DNA from: Palsa-147 sp036513895
Lineage (GTDB): Bacteria; Acidobacteriota; Terriglobia; Acidiferrales; UBA7541
Assembly (NCBI GenBank): GCA_036513895.1
Contig: DATBYF010000055.1
Span: 62,001-126,000, forward strand
Direction of reading: 5' to 3'
Length of the DNA: 64,000 nucleotides
The position numbers and the translations under genes were made by a program. This document shows, in pieces, positions 18,101 to 27,190 of this stretch. Positions within the stretch are counted from its first letter, which is position 1. Each line of letters begins with the position of its first letter. The notes beneath the pieces were generated by a model. The model made no database searches. It worked only from the letters and a program-made list of their open reading frames with translations, and was not told where the DNA came from.

Positions 18101-20344
18101 CTTGATTCAATGGCGAACTCTTCCCGCGTCTCTGCGGATGAGATGAACCGTTTATCATCTGTTTTTGGAGCCCTCAGATTGAAGGCCGAATGCAGAATTG
18201 AGGACTTGGAGATCGCCTGTTCGATTCTGGCCGAAGTTGAGACGCTGAAAATCCGGCTGAAGAGCCAGGACGTCGAAAATCTTCTTGGTTCTCCTGCCGA
18301 TTCTTGGGTCAACCGCCGGTCTGAGCTAAGGGAAACATTTCAATTTCTTGGCAGTCTTGCAACGATCGGGCTACCGGAGACGGTATGGGACTGCCTGCGA
18401 GAGGGTCCTCCCGTAGGCGTAATCAATGGCTTGAAAGAAGTCGCGACCAGCCTGCAACGTCTGCTGACCGCGGTTGAGAACAAGCTTCAGCAATTTAGTG
18501 ATCTCGCTCGTCCAGACTCCGAATTCTGGCCTCACCACCAAACATCCAATGGCGCGACGATTACAGAACTTGAAAGCCGCCTGAACTATGCGCTGAGTAA
18601 CAAGGACGGACTTGAACCGTATCTGGATTTTGTGAGGTTGGAAAACAGTGCGAAGCCCACTAGTCTCGCGCCGATATTGAAGGCGCTGGCAGGCGAAGCA
18701 AACCCTTACGCACGACTGCCGATAATCTTTGATTTCGTGTTTTATCGATCGTGCGCCGAACAACTACTCATGAACGATCAAAAACTTGTGTCACATTCCG
18801 GAGCTTCGCACGAACAATTGAGGCAGCGATACCAGCAACTGGATCGCCGATTGCTCGAGCTTCGTCGAAAGGAAATCGCCATCACACTACTGAATCGACC
18901 GATACCCCAAGGTGTCGGTCAAGGACGAGCATCTGATTTTACCGATCTGGCTCTGATTCGCAGGCAAATTGGATTACAGCGACGGCATCTTCCGCTGCGT
19001 GACCTATTCCAACGAGCCGGAGGCGCTATCCAAGCGCTGATGCCTTGCTTCATGATGAGTCCGATGTCGGTAGCGCAATTCCTCGTCCCTGGGGGCCTTC
19101 AGTTCGATTTGGTAGTGATGGACGAAGCATCACAAATTCGACCAGAAGATGCTGCAGGGGCTATAGCTCGTGGAAAGCAGATCGTCGTCGTTGGAGACCC
19201 CAAGCAGTTACCGCCCACTCCGTTTTTCGAGAAACTGGACAGAGATGACACCGCTGAAGATGACGAATCGGAAGAAGCGGAGGTGCAAGACCTCGCGGGA
19301 CAGGAGTCGATTCTCGATCTCGCGAGCGCTCCTTACCAGCCCATTCGACGCCTAAGCTGGCATTACCGATCTCAACATGAAAGCTTGATTGCGTTCTCCA
19401 ACGGAGAGTTTTACGACAAATCTCTGATCGTGTTCCCATCGCCTCATGGAAATGACCCGAAGTTCGGAGTTCACTCCGTCGAGGTCGCCGGTGTCTACAA
19501 TCGCAGTTTAAACCATCGAGAGGCAGAGGAGGTTCTAGCGGCGGCACAAGTATTCATGCGAGAGTCCTGCGACCGCTCACTCGGAATTGTCGCAATGAAC
19601 AAGCCTCAGCAGGAACTGATTCAAAAAATGATGGACGATCTCTACGCGACAGACGTAGCGGCAGAGGCTTATCGCCTTCGGTGGGAACAAACCCTCGAAC
19701 CAGTTTTCGTTAAAAACCTTGAAAATGTGCAGGGCGATGAACGCGATGTCATCTTTATTTCGACAGTTTATGGACGCGACGCTGCCGGAAATTTCTTCCA
19801 ACGGTTGGGACCAATCAACAGTAGGTATGGCCATCGACGCCTTAACGTTCTGTTTACACGCGCGAAGCAAGAACTGCGCCTTTTCACTTCGATGAAGCCT
19901 AGCGACCTGCGGATCGAGCTAGCGACTAGTTGGGGTGTAAAAGTGCTGAAGAACTTTATCTCCTATGCCCGAGACGGCCACTCCGAGGTCGGTGAGTTTA
20001 CAGGGCGCGAGGTGGAAAGCGAATTCGAACGCTGGGTGATGGAGATGTTACACGAGCAGGGGTACGAAGTGGTGCCACAGATGGGCGTCGCAGGTTATTT
20101 CATTGACCTTGCAGTTCGACACCCCGAACACAGCGCATCCTTTATCCTGGGAGTAGAGTGCGACGGAGCCACTTACCATTCTGGCCGTTCAGTTCGCGAT
20201 CGCGATCGCTTGCGCCAAGAGGTTCTTGAGCGTCTCGGTTGGAAAATCTACCGAATATGGTCGACCGATTGGTTTCGCAACCCTCGGGCTTCATTTGCGA
20301 AGTTAGTTGAGGCAATTGAAGATTTACGTCACGCCCGAAACTGA
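15188..20344 (+). CDS. DUF4011 / SF1 helicase / Vsr-type nuclease protein (Hhe-like defence candidate)
   Basis: A 1,718-residue multidomain protein. The N-terminal region matches DUF4011 (KLRAKLLDLSMANRLLNF, about 22-39). A split superfamily-1 helicase follows: Walker A GPPGTGKSQT (about 398-407), a long insert, Walker B MDEAS (about 1311), the GDPKQLPPTP motif (about 1338), the WHYRSQHESL motif (about 1390), VQGDERDVIFIS and LNVLFTRAK. The last 110 residues are a Vsr/MTES_1575-type endonuclease: FERWVMEMLHEQGYEV, FIDLAV, GVECDGATYHS and RLGWKIYRIWSTDWF. This is the architecture of the single-gene antiphage system reported as DUF4011-helicase-Vsr (Hhe). The GTG start follows GGGGGTC. Nuclease genes follow downstream, giving the region a defence-island look. 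Confidence 0.88.
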   Translation: MVRADSDHQDGSLRSLVHAGIEKLRAKLLDLSMANRLLNFKHSDKSRSHIRVIDEIPELLCDNLDQHKNLHFKWIEEPDSEPADEQNDAFQRAVSRAKESDQAYLEEKEKLGRHASKRQLAKFERALRDRVRLDFGLLPRTIPSISDRARQLGINPSYDLPDAASPQPREPSLKVQTLFYREGMESKLATIREGDRTLLQDAGISALYAAFGFVEWYETTDSTTSAFAPLVFYPVEIQRTLEQGMYRYMLVARDDEVETNRAFGELLRSNFGIELPLWSDDENLRSYFHKVQQLLLVHKRWKFKSWVTIGLFTFSKLAMYQDLDSKRWTATGALELHPVLSDLFAGTGSVQEATLAPDYDLDAQDKPQPSDHLVTNADSSQHSAIIDVMSGRNLVIQGPPGTGKSQTITNIIAVALNAGKRVLFVAEKMAALHVVKDRLDHFGIGRFCLEVHSNKTRKSEVLKVLESRINAIAPPLDRNEIRHTLDSYEKTRKELIHYVTRMKEEVGETGLTVHEILTANCVRTQLAAWLPRAAIDARLEQPDQLNNVVRRELSELSRDLELRATAVNKWGEISKHPWRGMTNENLDVLQIERLLALSQILKQSLGALDAAFFDGVSRSKWPIENSLRGVREFVDKASKLPLANDGIVAHIVRYVTTQKRLATLGATVADIDRLASFPAGLDVVTTDRQLFALLESGPLKQYLKEWRRLGVGDKRVGEIASLSLAKASSSSAIEKARAAASGLCALFGMNASRISDLQDMMKAVKLLQAVPRAALMFRSAPIIAEENRETIHRAAKTSEALHTLRSILNEKFRLSIAPPHSEIEKGARILLSCGFVRRHITRSGREAWRLYKSLAISPANRAVDAGQELANLAANLLRINDFESDSELRRVTGQFFHGSQTPWKDLVTISNWACDVRQAFPSRATRSDSIRDLLLTGDVVKLDSLLEFAQSQEHSCLSRALLEAADSYESTLDSMANSSRVSADEMNRLSSVFGALRLKAECRIEDLEIACSILAEVETLKIRLKSQDVENLLGSPADSWVNRRSELRETFQFLGSLATIGLPETVWDCLREGPPVGVINGLKEVATSLQRLLTAVENKLQQFSDLARPDSEFWPHHQTSNGATITELESRLNYALSNKDGLEPYLDFVRLENSAKPTSLAPILKALAGEANPYARLPIIFDFVFYRSCAEQLLMNDQKLVSHSGASHEQLRQRYQQLDRRLLELRRKEIAITLLNRPIPQGVGQGRASDFTDLALIRRQIGLQRRHLPLRDLFQRAGGAIQALMPCFMMSPMSVAQFLVPGGLQFDLVVMDEASQIRPEDAAGAIARGKQIVVVGDPKQLPPTPFFEKLDRDDTAEDDESEEAEVQDLAGQESILDLASAPYQPIRRLSWHYRSQHESLIAFSNGEFYDKSLIVFPSPHGNDPKFGVHSVEVAGVYNRSLNHREAEEVLAAAQVFMRESCDRSLGIVAMNKPQQELIQKMMDDLYATDVAAEAYRLRWEQTLEPVFVKNLENVQGDERDVIFISTVYGRDAAGNFFQRLGPINSRYGHRRLNVLFTRAKQELRLFTSMKPSDLRIELATSWGVKVLKNFISYARDGHSEVGEFTGREVESEFERWVMEMLHEQGYEVVPQMGVAGYFIDLAVRHPEHSASFILGVECDGATYHSGRSVRDRDRLRQEVLERLGWKIYRIWSTDWFRNPRASFAKLVEAIEDLRHARN

Positions 20345-20495
20345 AAACATTATTTGCAGTGCCTCTCTCTTCATTATTAACATTCGTTCGCCATGCTAAT
20401 CGGGGAAACAAGTACGTCGAAATTGGCGGATGCAAAGTGCGCCCTGGCAAGGAGTCTTTCTTGCCCGTACCTCCCACCCTGAAGTTCTTCGGAGC

Positions 20496-21458
20496 TTAGC
20501 CTATTACCCTCAACAGTCCTTTAGTTCTTAACTCCCAGACGACCTGCCCGATAAACGTGTTTTCTGAAAGCGGCCTCCATGCTTCGATGCAGCAGCGGGC
20601 AAGTTCGATGTCGTTCGGATACAGTTCGACCAACTCTGAGCAACACTGGACGACACTGAGTACGTTGTACCACATTGCGGGCCCGGCGATTTCCTTCTGG
20701 AACATTTCTGTGACCTGAGAGGAGGTGAACATATTTCGAAATCTTTGTCGTGTGTCAAACAACGCGGTGAGAATTTCAGTGGCTGGAGAGAAATGGACGA
20801 AGCCGCAGAAGAATTGATAGTCGGGATACATGCGCATCAGCATTCGTTTCCGATTGCGGTCACCGATCTTGGCGATGACCCGTCCGGGTGTCGGAAACGG
20901 AGCAATTTTGCTCGCTACAATTCCCGAGCGAAGTTGGACGCCAAGTTCTTCCATTTCTATTGTTTGCTTTTCTATTTCAGAGACTCCCGCACTAATGCGC
21001 ATTAGCTCGATCCACTTATCGCTCTTGTCCAACCCACTTGATATCCTCGGCAGTGTCGAGCACTCCGCTCGCATGAGTAGGTGACGAATGAAGAGCTTTT
21101 TCCAACCATCCTTTAGGTAATCGTCAAGGGACTGAGGTTTTTCTACAATTAGACAAATCGCGTACAACGTTTCGATTTGAGCGCGAACTAGCGGCATAGC
21201 GTTAACTGACAACGGTTGCTCGCCTTCAGGCCTCAAAAGTTCCCGGATGGCGCGATGAGCGTGGCGCATCGAAAGAAAAATCTGGTGCAAGTGAATACGT
21301 TGAGATTCGTTGAACTTCAGTGTGTCCGACTTCAAACATTCGGTTGCGGCATCTACACAACGGTTTACGGAGGCATCGGCAGAGACGGCACTCCATTTCG
21401 CGTTGAGATCAATGTCGGTTTTGATAGACGAAACGCAATCGCGGATTCTAATTCTCAT
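20496..21458 (-). CDS. hypothetical protein, mostly helical
   Basis: A 320-residue protein, not clearly recognised. It is predicted mainly alpha-helical, without signal peptide or membrane segments, and has an RAQIETLYAICLIVEKP-type helix around residue 90 that recalls the DUF5677-like group of hypothetical proteins. It converges on the large helicase gene and lies among nuclease genes, so an accessory or defence role is possible but not shown. No good ribosome-binding site precedes the ATG at 21458, so a start inside the frame is possible. Confidence 0.6.
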   Translation of the reverse strand: MRIRIRDCVSSIKTDIDLNAKWSAVSADASVNRCVDAATECLKSDTLKFNESQRIHLHQIFLSMRHAHRAIRELLRPEGEQPLSVNAMPLVRAQIETLYAICLIVEKPQSLDDYLKDGWKKLFIRHLLMRAECSTLPRISSGLDKSDKWIELMRISAGVSEIEKQTIEMEELGVQLRSGIVASKIAPFPTPGRVIAKIGDRNRKRMLMRMYPDYQFFCGFVHFSPATEILTALFDTRQRFRNMFTSSQVTEMFQKEIAGPAMWYNVLSVVQCCSELVELYPNDIELARCCIEAWRPLSENTFIGQVVWELRTKGLLRVIG

Positions 21459-21645
21459 TGTGCGGTCTGTTTATACCGTCTCGCCTTATACAGCTTGTGC
21501 AATTGCGTCTGTGTTTGAAGCTTCGTCATGCCCATAAATTTTAAGTCTAGTAACCTATCAACGACGGACCGTTGACCGTCGCTGTTGGCTCGGCCATCCT
21601 AGTCTAACGCCGAATGGTTGCACTGGTTGGTCCCGAGAGCGCTGA

Positions 21646-22084
21646 ATGCAAATCAAACATCGCTTGCTCACTGAATACGCCCGGATGTGGCCGCGAGAGG
21701 TTTTCGATTGCCTTGTGCCGAATGGAAATCGTAAACAGGCTCTCGTGAAGGTGAAAGGTCTCGAAATTCTCGAAGAGCCCGGCGTCTATGTGCTCTATCG
21801 AGACGATGTTTTCTATTACATAGGTCAAGCAGGTAAACTTCGAAAACGACTTTGGCATCACGCCGAGAAGCCTGACTCGCGCTATTACCAATTCTGGAAC
21901 TACTTTTCAGTGTTCGTGGTCGAGGACGCCAAAAACAGAGACGAAATTGAAGGGAATTCTGATCGCCGCCATGCCGACAGCGAACGGCTCGAAGCCGAAA
22001 ATGAAGAAACAAAAGTATCCGGCACAGGTAAAGATATTGGTACGCGACATAAGACGAAATCGCGCAAACCCTCTCGGCGCGTAA
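21646..22084 (+). pseudogene. GIY-YIG nuclease family gene, frameshifted
   Basis: The first 103 residues hold a GIY-YIG domain: PGVYVLYRDDVFYYIGQAGKL with the conserved GVY and YIG elements, followed by RKRLWHH. After KNRDEIEG (near 21955) the frame runs into unlike sequence up to 22149. In the next frame the family's normal continuation appears, beginning GILIAAMPTANGSKPKMKKQ and ending in a stop at 22082-22084. One extra A at 21955/21956 explains this exactly. The start ATG at 21646 is a choice among weak candidates. The gene may be a true pseudogene or carry a sequencing error; intact members act in DNA cleavage or repair. Confidence 0.75.
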
Positions 22085-22568
22085 CGCAACTCTGTACGCC
22101 TGAACTTGGTTCGCGACTTGCTCGGAAGTGGGATCGCCAAGTCGAGTAAGTTTTGAGCGTATCAATCTCAAAGGAGGGCAAACCTAAGAGTTGAAACGCA
22201 TGTACCCCTTCGCCACTGACGCGCCCTTGACCTAGAAGAGTTCCGTGCTCGTCTGCGAAAAATGACGGACGCTCAACTTCTTGGATATGGGAAGACTGTG
22301 CGCTATATGTACTCTCCGACTGCACATTTCGGCGACGCACCACGCGAGACTTTCGTTATCCAATTGCGTCAGCGCAGAGCTGAGTGGAAGCGACGGAAGG
22401 GATGAAGAATCTTTATCGGCTAATTGCCGTACAATCGATTCACAATCACCACACACGAAATCGCCTTTTTAAGGAGAGGACCTATGTTCTTCGATGATGG
22501 ACGCTGGTTGGCCGTTCTCTGCTAAGCGAATCCAGTGATGAAGAGCCGCGTGGAGGAATGGAGGTTTC
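22085..22568. other. intergenic region, no supported gene
   Basis: Nearly 0.5 kb between two broken nuclease genes. No coding frame of convincing composition and no RNA gene seen. Confidence 0.35.
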
Positions 22569-23491
22569 ATGGACATCAAAGAATCTGAAATGGAAGACTT
22601 AATTGAATCGCATCCAGAGGATTTTTTTCCAAGAAAAGTTTTGACGCGGAGGGGCCGCCAAGACACCTTTCAAGGAATCGGTAGATACGATCTGCTTTTC
22701 GAAGACCAGTTTAAGAGCATTATTCTGATGGAACTCAAGGCAGTACCGGCAAAACTGGAGGTGGCCGAACAACTCGTGCGGTACCAGCAAGCGTTGGAGG
22801 AGAAGGGCGAGAAGAATATCATCATGTGGCTGGTCGCACCTCTAATACCGAAGCACGTTGCGGAGTTTCTCGACAGATTTGGTGTTGAACACACCGAGAT
22901 TCACGCGGCGGAGTTCCGTCAAGTGGCTTCACGATACGGCTATTTGTTTGCCAGCGATTCCATCCAGAAGCCACCTGGTACACACACAAGCCAAAATAAT
23001 ATTCGTCGCGAACAGCCATCCGACGGGAGAACCACAGGCTGGTCAATTGCATCTGCTCGGAAGCAGGTTGGCAGCGCCGAGGAATTTCTCGGTCGCTGCG
23101 ATGACACGGGGAAAACCTTCTTCTCGACAGTATTTGCTCGCCAGAAGTCCCTCCAGAACAAAACCAAGTTAACTTGGAAAATCACGAAAGTGGCTTTTCC
23201 ATGCAATTCTATTTTAGGCGTCTAGGATTTGTCGAAATGGTGTGGGGTTTTCCGGCTGTAAATCGAGACGGAAAGCCACGGGGTCAACAACTTGCTTTCC
23301 CTTTTGATTTCGCTTTGAAGCGCGGTGTCGAAGAGAAATTTATTAATGATTTCGGAAGTGCTGTGGCGGAGCGCATTCCTTTTTCTGGGGGAAACAAGCG
23401 CCCCAACATCGCCATCCGAGATTTCAGTCAGAAAGAGGTAAGTGGTATTGTGGATGCAATTTTCGAATTTGCGGAACGGGCTTCCATCTGA
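22569..23491 (+). pseudogene. NucS/DUF91-like PD-(D/E)XK nuclease gene, frameshifted
   Basis: The N-terminal part shows a RecB/NucS-type nuclease core: an early Glu-rich helix (EMEDLIESHPEDFFP), GRYDLLFED and ILMELKA, which supply the Asp and Glu-x-Lys of the PD-(D/E)XK site (about residues 40-60). The frame starting at 22569 loses family likeness after KTKLTWK near 23180 and stops at 23225. In the -1 frame the protein continues with HESGFSMQFYFRRLGFVEM and ends in a stop at 23491. One missing base near 23180 would join the two into about 307 residues. The C-terminal half is an unnamed domain. This is the second frameshifted nuclease in 2 kb. Confidence 0.72.
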
Positions 23492-23723
23492 GCGGGGTAC
23501 ATCATCTTGATTTAGAAGGGCGATCATCGCCATGTCTTGACCCGGTTCTTGACCACACACACCGTAAGGTTCCAGCCTCCAAAAGTTCGCCAAGGTCTTC
23601 GCTTGCTTTTCTATCTAGCGCGTTCGTGCTAGCGTGAAGTAAGTGTGGCGTTCTTAACCCCACCCCAGAAAGGATTCGTATGGACCCCATCCCCTAGTGG
23701 ATGGGCAAATAGTTGCTTGGCCC

Positions 23724-24932
23724 ATGAGCACACCGCAAGCGCGCGTTCACCACTATGTACCGCAGTGGTATCAAAAAAGGTTCCTTAACGCCGGACAGTT
23801 CAAATTTCACTATCTTGATTTGCATCCCGAAACGGTCCTGAGCAATGGGGTGAAATATCAACGCCGCGAAATGCTCAGATGGGGACCTGCCCACTGCTTC
23901 TGCAGAGATGGTCTCTATACCCTCAGACTTGGCGACTGGACCACTGATGACATAGAGAAAAGATTCTTTGGTGTGATCGATAGCTTGGGCAGGCACGCAG
24001 TCGAAGTATTCAGTGATTACCAGGGCATTTGCGAAGGCCTTCACAACGCCTTTGAGATACTGCCGCAATACATGGACGCCCAGCGCTTTCGAACCCCGAG
24101 AGGCCTGGACCAATTGAAGGCGACGATCAACGTTCGCGACCACAACCTCATGCTGGTAGCCATGCAGCGGCTGTATCGGCTCCATACGACCATGTGGACA
24201 GAGGGTGTGTGGGAGATTGTGAGAGCACGCCAGAGCGCCACGAAATTTATTGTGACGGACGAACCTGTTACCTTCTTCAACCGGCGAGCGTTCCCGAGCG
24301 AGCTAATCTACCCCCGGGATGTCGGCTTAGATCAGGTCGGCACCCGCACATTATTTCCTCTGGGGGTGGACTCATGCCTCGTTATTACCCATCTGCAGCT
24401 TGTTCGAAATCCGTGGATCAACCCAGCGACATCGCGTATAAACGCTCGCGCCTACCAGTCAACCATGAAGAGTTTGTTAGATACGCAATTCGGTCGGGAA
24501 CTGGAAGAAGATGAGGTTCTCCGCATAAATTTCATCTTAAAAAGACGAGCGACTCGGTACATTGCCGCGGTTGAGGAGGAGTCGCTGTATCCCGAAAGGC
24601 ACGTCTCTACGAAAGAATGGTCTAAGCTTGACGATGATTGGTTTTTGCTCCCGCACCTTTACAAAGTACCTTTCACAAGTGAAATATTGGTGGGATATAA
24701 CGACGGTACATCCTGGGCAATGGACGAATACGGGCGGAATCCTGGGAATCCAAAGTACAGGGACAAAGAGCTTCACGCAAAGGATTGGATTACCCATAAC
24801 CGGGCAAAGCACGAGTGGGCTAAGAGGCGTGAAGGTAAGTCAGTCGCCCATATCGACAGACACCAGCCCGACGATATCTACGACAAGATGAGGATGGACG
24901 ACCTATCTCACAAGAATATGCAGGCTCGATGA
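23724..24932 (+). CDS. DUF4238 domain-containing protein
   Basis: A 402-residue DUF4238 protein, recognised by the N-terminal signature HHYVPQWYQKRFL and the later FIVTDEPVTFFN segment typical of the family. DUF4238 proteins have no settled function and often lie in mobile or defence regions. I start at the ATG at 23724 because the family signature begins eight residues later; the frame opens at a GTG at 23697. No signal peptide or membrane segment is seen. Neighbours are the frameshifted NucS-like gene upstream and the convergent repeat-nuclease gene downstream. Confidence 0.82.
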   Translation: MSTPQARVHHYVPQWYQKRFLNAGQFKFHYLDLHPETVLSNGVKYQRREMLRWGPAHCFCRDGLYTLRLGDWTTDDIEKRFFGVIDSLGRHAVEVFSDYQGICEGLHNAFEILPQYMDAQRFRTPRGLDQLKATINVRDHNLMLVAMQRLYRLHTTMWTEGVWEIVRARQSATKFIVTDEPVTFFNRRAFPSELIYPRDVGLDQVGTRTLFPLGVDSCLVITHLQLVRNPWINPATSRINARAYQSTMKSLLDTQFGRELEEDEVLRINFILKRRATRYIAAVEEESLYPERHVSTKEWSKLDDDWFLLPHLYKVPFTSEILVGYNDGTSWAMDEYGRNPGNPKYRDKELHAKDWITHNRAKHEWAKRREGKSVAHIDRHQPDDIYDKMRMDDLSHKNMQAR

Positions 24933-25222
24933 TGGGAGTAGGCTGCCAAGCTCTGAACCAAGCTGGTTCCGAATCACGGGAAGCAAGTCCAAGAGTCGTC
25001 GCTGAATCTTCGTGATCCGCGACGAGAATGCCGGCAGCCACAAGGCAAGGTCTGACAACCGCTGAGATTCGAATTGCTGGTGGTACACAACGATTCTGCC
25101 ACAATCACCGAGCGCATTGCACAGCGCCGAGATGAACGCCGGGCGCGGGTCGCTTGTGCCCGTCGCTAAAAATTCGATATGCTCGGGCGCTGCGCCGGGT
25201 ACTCGCTGTCGTCGGATCAGTG
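24903..25222 (-). pseudogene. DUF2779 exonuclease-like remnant
   Basis: On the - strand, between the repeat-nuclease gene and the DUF4238 gene, the frame encodes PEHIEFLATGTSDPRPAF, then LGDCGRIVVYHQQFESQRL and IQRRLLDLLPVIRNQ. This order matches the C-terminal RNase H-like half of DUF2779 proteins (DPR, the IVVY-x-x-x-FE element, and the DLLPVIR helix). The N-terminal part is missing and no start codon is placed well, so it is a truncated gene. It begins right after the stop of the repeat-nuclease gene at 25223, on the same strand. Confidence 0.6.
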
Positions 25223-26890
25223 TTATGAGCGCTTGAGCGCCGCAACACTCTCCCTGAGAACCACGATCTGCTTTTCGAGGCTGGCAGCCATTTTTCGAAC
25301 TTCCTCTAGAATTTTGCCGCTGTTCGACTGGATGGTTTCCGTCCACGTCCTCATGTCCGTTAGGCGCGTCGCCTCACGTTCCAGTCCGAGAATAGCCGCG
25401 TCCATATCTTCCCAGCTCCCATCCTCCGCTTGACGTTCTTTTGCTTGTCGAACGCAAAGGGCTTTCGCCAGAGAGAGGCCCGCACGCAGGATCACATCGG
25501 ATTCAACCCGGTCGGCATCCCAAACCACAAACACGTCATTGCCGTCGCGAAACAGAGCCTCTAGTTCATCTGGGCAGGTCTTCTTGGAAAAGACAAACAA
25601 ACCTACGCTTGTCTCCCGGTTCTTGCGAGCAATTTCGATCTCGGCACGGGCATCGGCAAGCTTGTAGCTCTCGTCTTCCTTTGCTTCGACCACGAATCGT
25701 TCGCCTGCCGCAACGCAGTCCGAGCCAAGTTCCACGACAAGGTCGCCCTTCTTGCAATTCTTAATCGAACCGACTGTCGTGCCAGTGCGGGACGGGACGT
25801 CGCCTGCCTTGCGAACCTCCTTCTGGATGAAATCGGCGGCGACGTCTTCGAAGTCGTCTCCGTGCCGGGTCGAACGCGCAGCCTCTTCCCGCTGCGCCTT
25901 CATTGCCTCCAGCGCGGCTTGAACGCTTGTCTGGAACGCCCCGACCTTCTCTTCGTGGCGCTCAAGGATCGCCACAACTTCCCTCTTGAGGCGTGACAGC
26001 GCTGATTCGTCCGTATCCAATGTCAGGTTGGCGTCGATGGCTTCCTTAGCCCCGGTGACCACTGCCGAAAGCCTAGACAGGGCGGAGTCCTGTTCATCCA
26101 ACGAAAACTGTTTGGTGATCGTCTCTTCCGCCGCCTCCACACGGCGAACCAACCGGCTAAGGGCGGAATCCTCCTTGTCCAGAGAAAACTCCGCGACTAC
26201 GTGCTGGACTTCGTCAGCAAATCCTCGCTTGAGTTCACCGTTCTCCGCCGTCAGTTCCCCGACCAGTCGGCTCAATGCCCCTTGCTTGTTGTCTAGCGAA
26301 AATTCGCCTAGGATGCGCTCACGTTCGGCAGCCACTACCTCGAAAATTGCGGAACGCATCGCGGAAACCAATCCATCTGATTCCTCGGGATTGAGCAGTT
26401 TCATGAGGGGGCTGTTGCCGCCGATGTGGGCCGCGAGGGTAGCAGCCAGTTCGGAGCCTTCCGAACCAATTTGACGCTTGAGTACTTGCTCTAGTTCTCC
26501 ATCCTGCTTGATGAGCCGATCCACGCGCTCCTGAAACCTACCGCTCGTCGGATCGAAGTACTCCTCAAGCGCCGATGTAAGGTCGCCTTGGATTTCGCTG
26601 CGAGAGTGCTCAAGCGCGTGCTTCAGGTCGGCGAGAAGCCGTTCGCCCTCGTGCTTCACGGCTTCGGCGTCGATCTGACCACGAGCGTGTCGAAGCGATA
26701 GCAGTCCGATACGCAGGGCAGCGAGCGCGTATTCATTCCGTTCTCGCCCTTCTCCCTTTTGGAGCAATTCCCTTAGGGAGTCTGGATCGGAGACAAGAAG
26801 CTCCAGAATGATGGGCTTGAGATTCTCGCCATCGAATGGCTTTTCGGGTTGTGCGAACGGTGAGGTGGTGTGCAACGCGGTGTCGCTCAT
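25223..26890 (-). CDS. repeat-rich helical protein with C-terminal PD-(D/E)XK-like domain
   Basis: A 555-residue protein. The middle (about residues 195-325) holds four units built on FSLDxxxSALSRLV: FSLDNKQGALSRLV, FSLDKEDSALSRLV, FSLDEQDSALSRLS and LTLDTDESALSRLK, each followed by a helix, so a coiled-coil or solenoid rod is likely. The next segment (about 345-470) looks like a restriction-type nuclease fold: GDDFEDVAADFI, KGDLVVEL and RFVVEAKE supply Glu, Asp and Glu-x-Lys. A second coiled coil closes the protein. The start has an AGGAGAGG site. It is unlike any named defence protein I know, yet it lies in a nuclease-rich island. Confidence 0.75.
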   Translation of the reverse strand: MSDTALHTTSPFAQPEKPFDGENLKPIILELLVSDPDSLRELLQKGEGRERNEYALAALRIGLLSLRHARGQIDAEAVKHEGERLLADLKHALEHSRSEIQGDLTSALEEYFDPTSGRFQERVDRLIKQDGELEQVLKRQIGSEGSELAATLAAHIGGNSPLMKLLNPEESDGLVSAMRSAIFEVVAAERERILGEFSLDNKQGALSRLVGELTAENGELKRGFADEVQHVVAEFSLDKEDSALSRLVRRVEAAEETITKQFSLDEQDSALSRLSAVVTGAKEAIDANLTLDTDESALSRLKREVVAILERHEEKVGAFQTSVQAALEAMKAQREEAARSTRHGDDFEDVAADFIQKEVRKAGDVPSRTGTTVGSIKNCKKGDLVVELGSDCVAAGERFVVEAKEDESYKLADARAEIEIARKNRETSVGLFVFSKKTCPDELEALFRDGNDVFVVWDADRVESDVILRAGLSLAKALCVRQAKERQAEDGSWEDMDAAILGLEREATRLTDMRTWTETIQSNSGKILEEVRKMAASLEKQIVVLRESVAALKRS

Positions 26891-27049
26891 ATTGCCTCTC
26901 CTAGCTCGACTATAGCGTGATCATGGTGACTCCGCTACCAGACGCGAGCGCGTACGGCGCTGCGGGCGAAAGACCAGCGGGCGCGGGACGCGGCGAACAT
27001 GGAAGACCGTCTACTCGTAGCTCAGCGATTGAGCACCAAACCCTGCGCG

Positions 27050-27190
27050 TCAGCCTTGAGCTTCCTGCCGCATCTCGCGGAACTTGGCATAGAGCATGTT
27101 TGAGCGCTGGTTGGGGTGCGCGCCTGCGAAGAGCCTCCACACGTTGCGCTCGGCACGATAGACTATGTCCAGCGCATCCCACCATTGCAC
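27050..27190 (-). CDS. small hypothetical protein (46 residues)
   Basis: A short - strand frame starting at a GTG with GAGGGTC just upstream. The product begins MQWWDALDIVYRAERNVWRL and ends REMRQEAQG, an amphipathic, Trp-rich helical composition that looks coded rather than random. It ends about 160 bases upstream of the repeat-nuclease gene on the same strand and could share its transcript. No family recognised. Confidence 0.35.
   Translation of the reverse strand: MQWWDALDIVYRAERNVWRLFAGAHPNQRSNMLYAKFREMRQEAQG

Noticed and set aside
27001..27066. tRNA-like sequence with a GCTCAGCGATTGAGC D-arm likeness
   Set aside because: The anticodon and T arms do not form, and a plausible small - strand gene covers the same bases.
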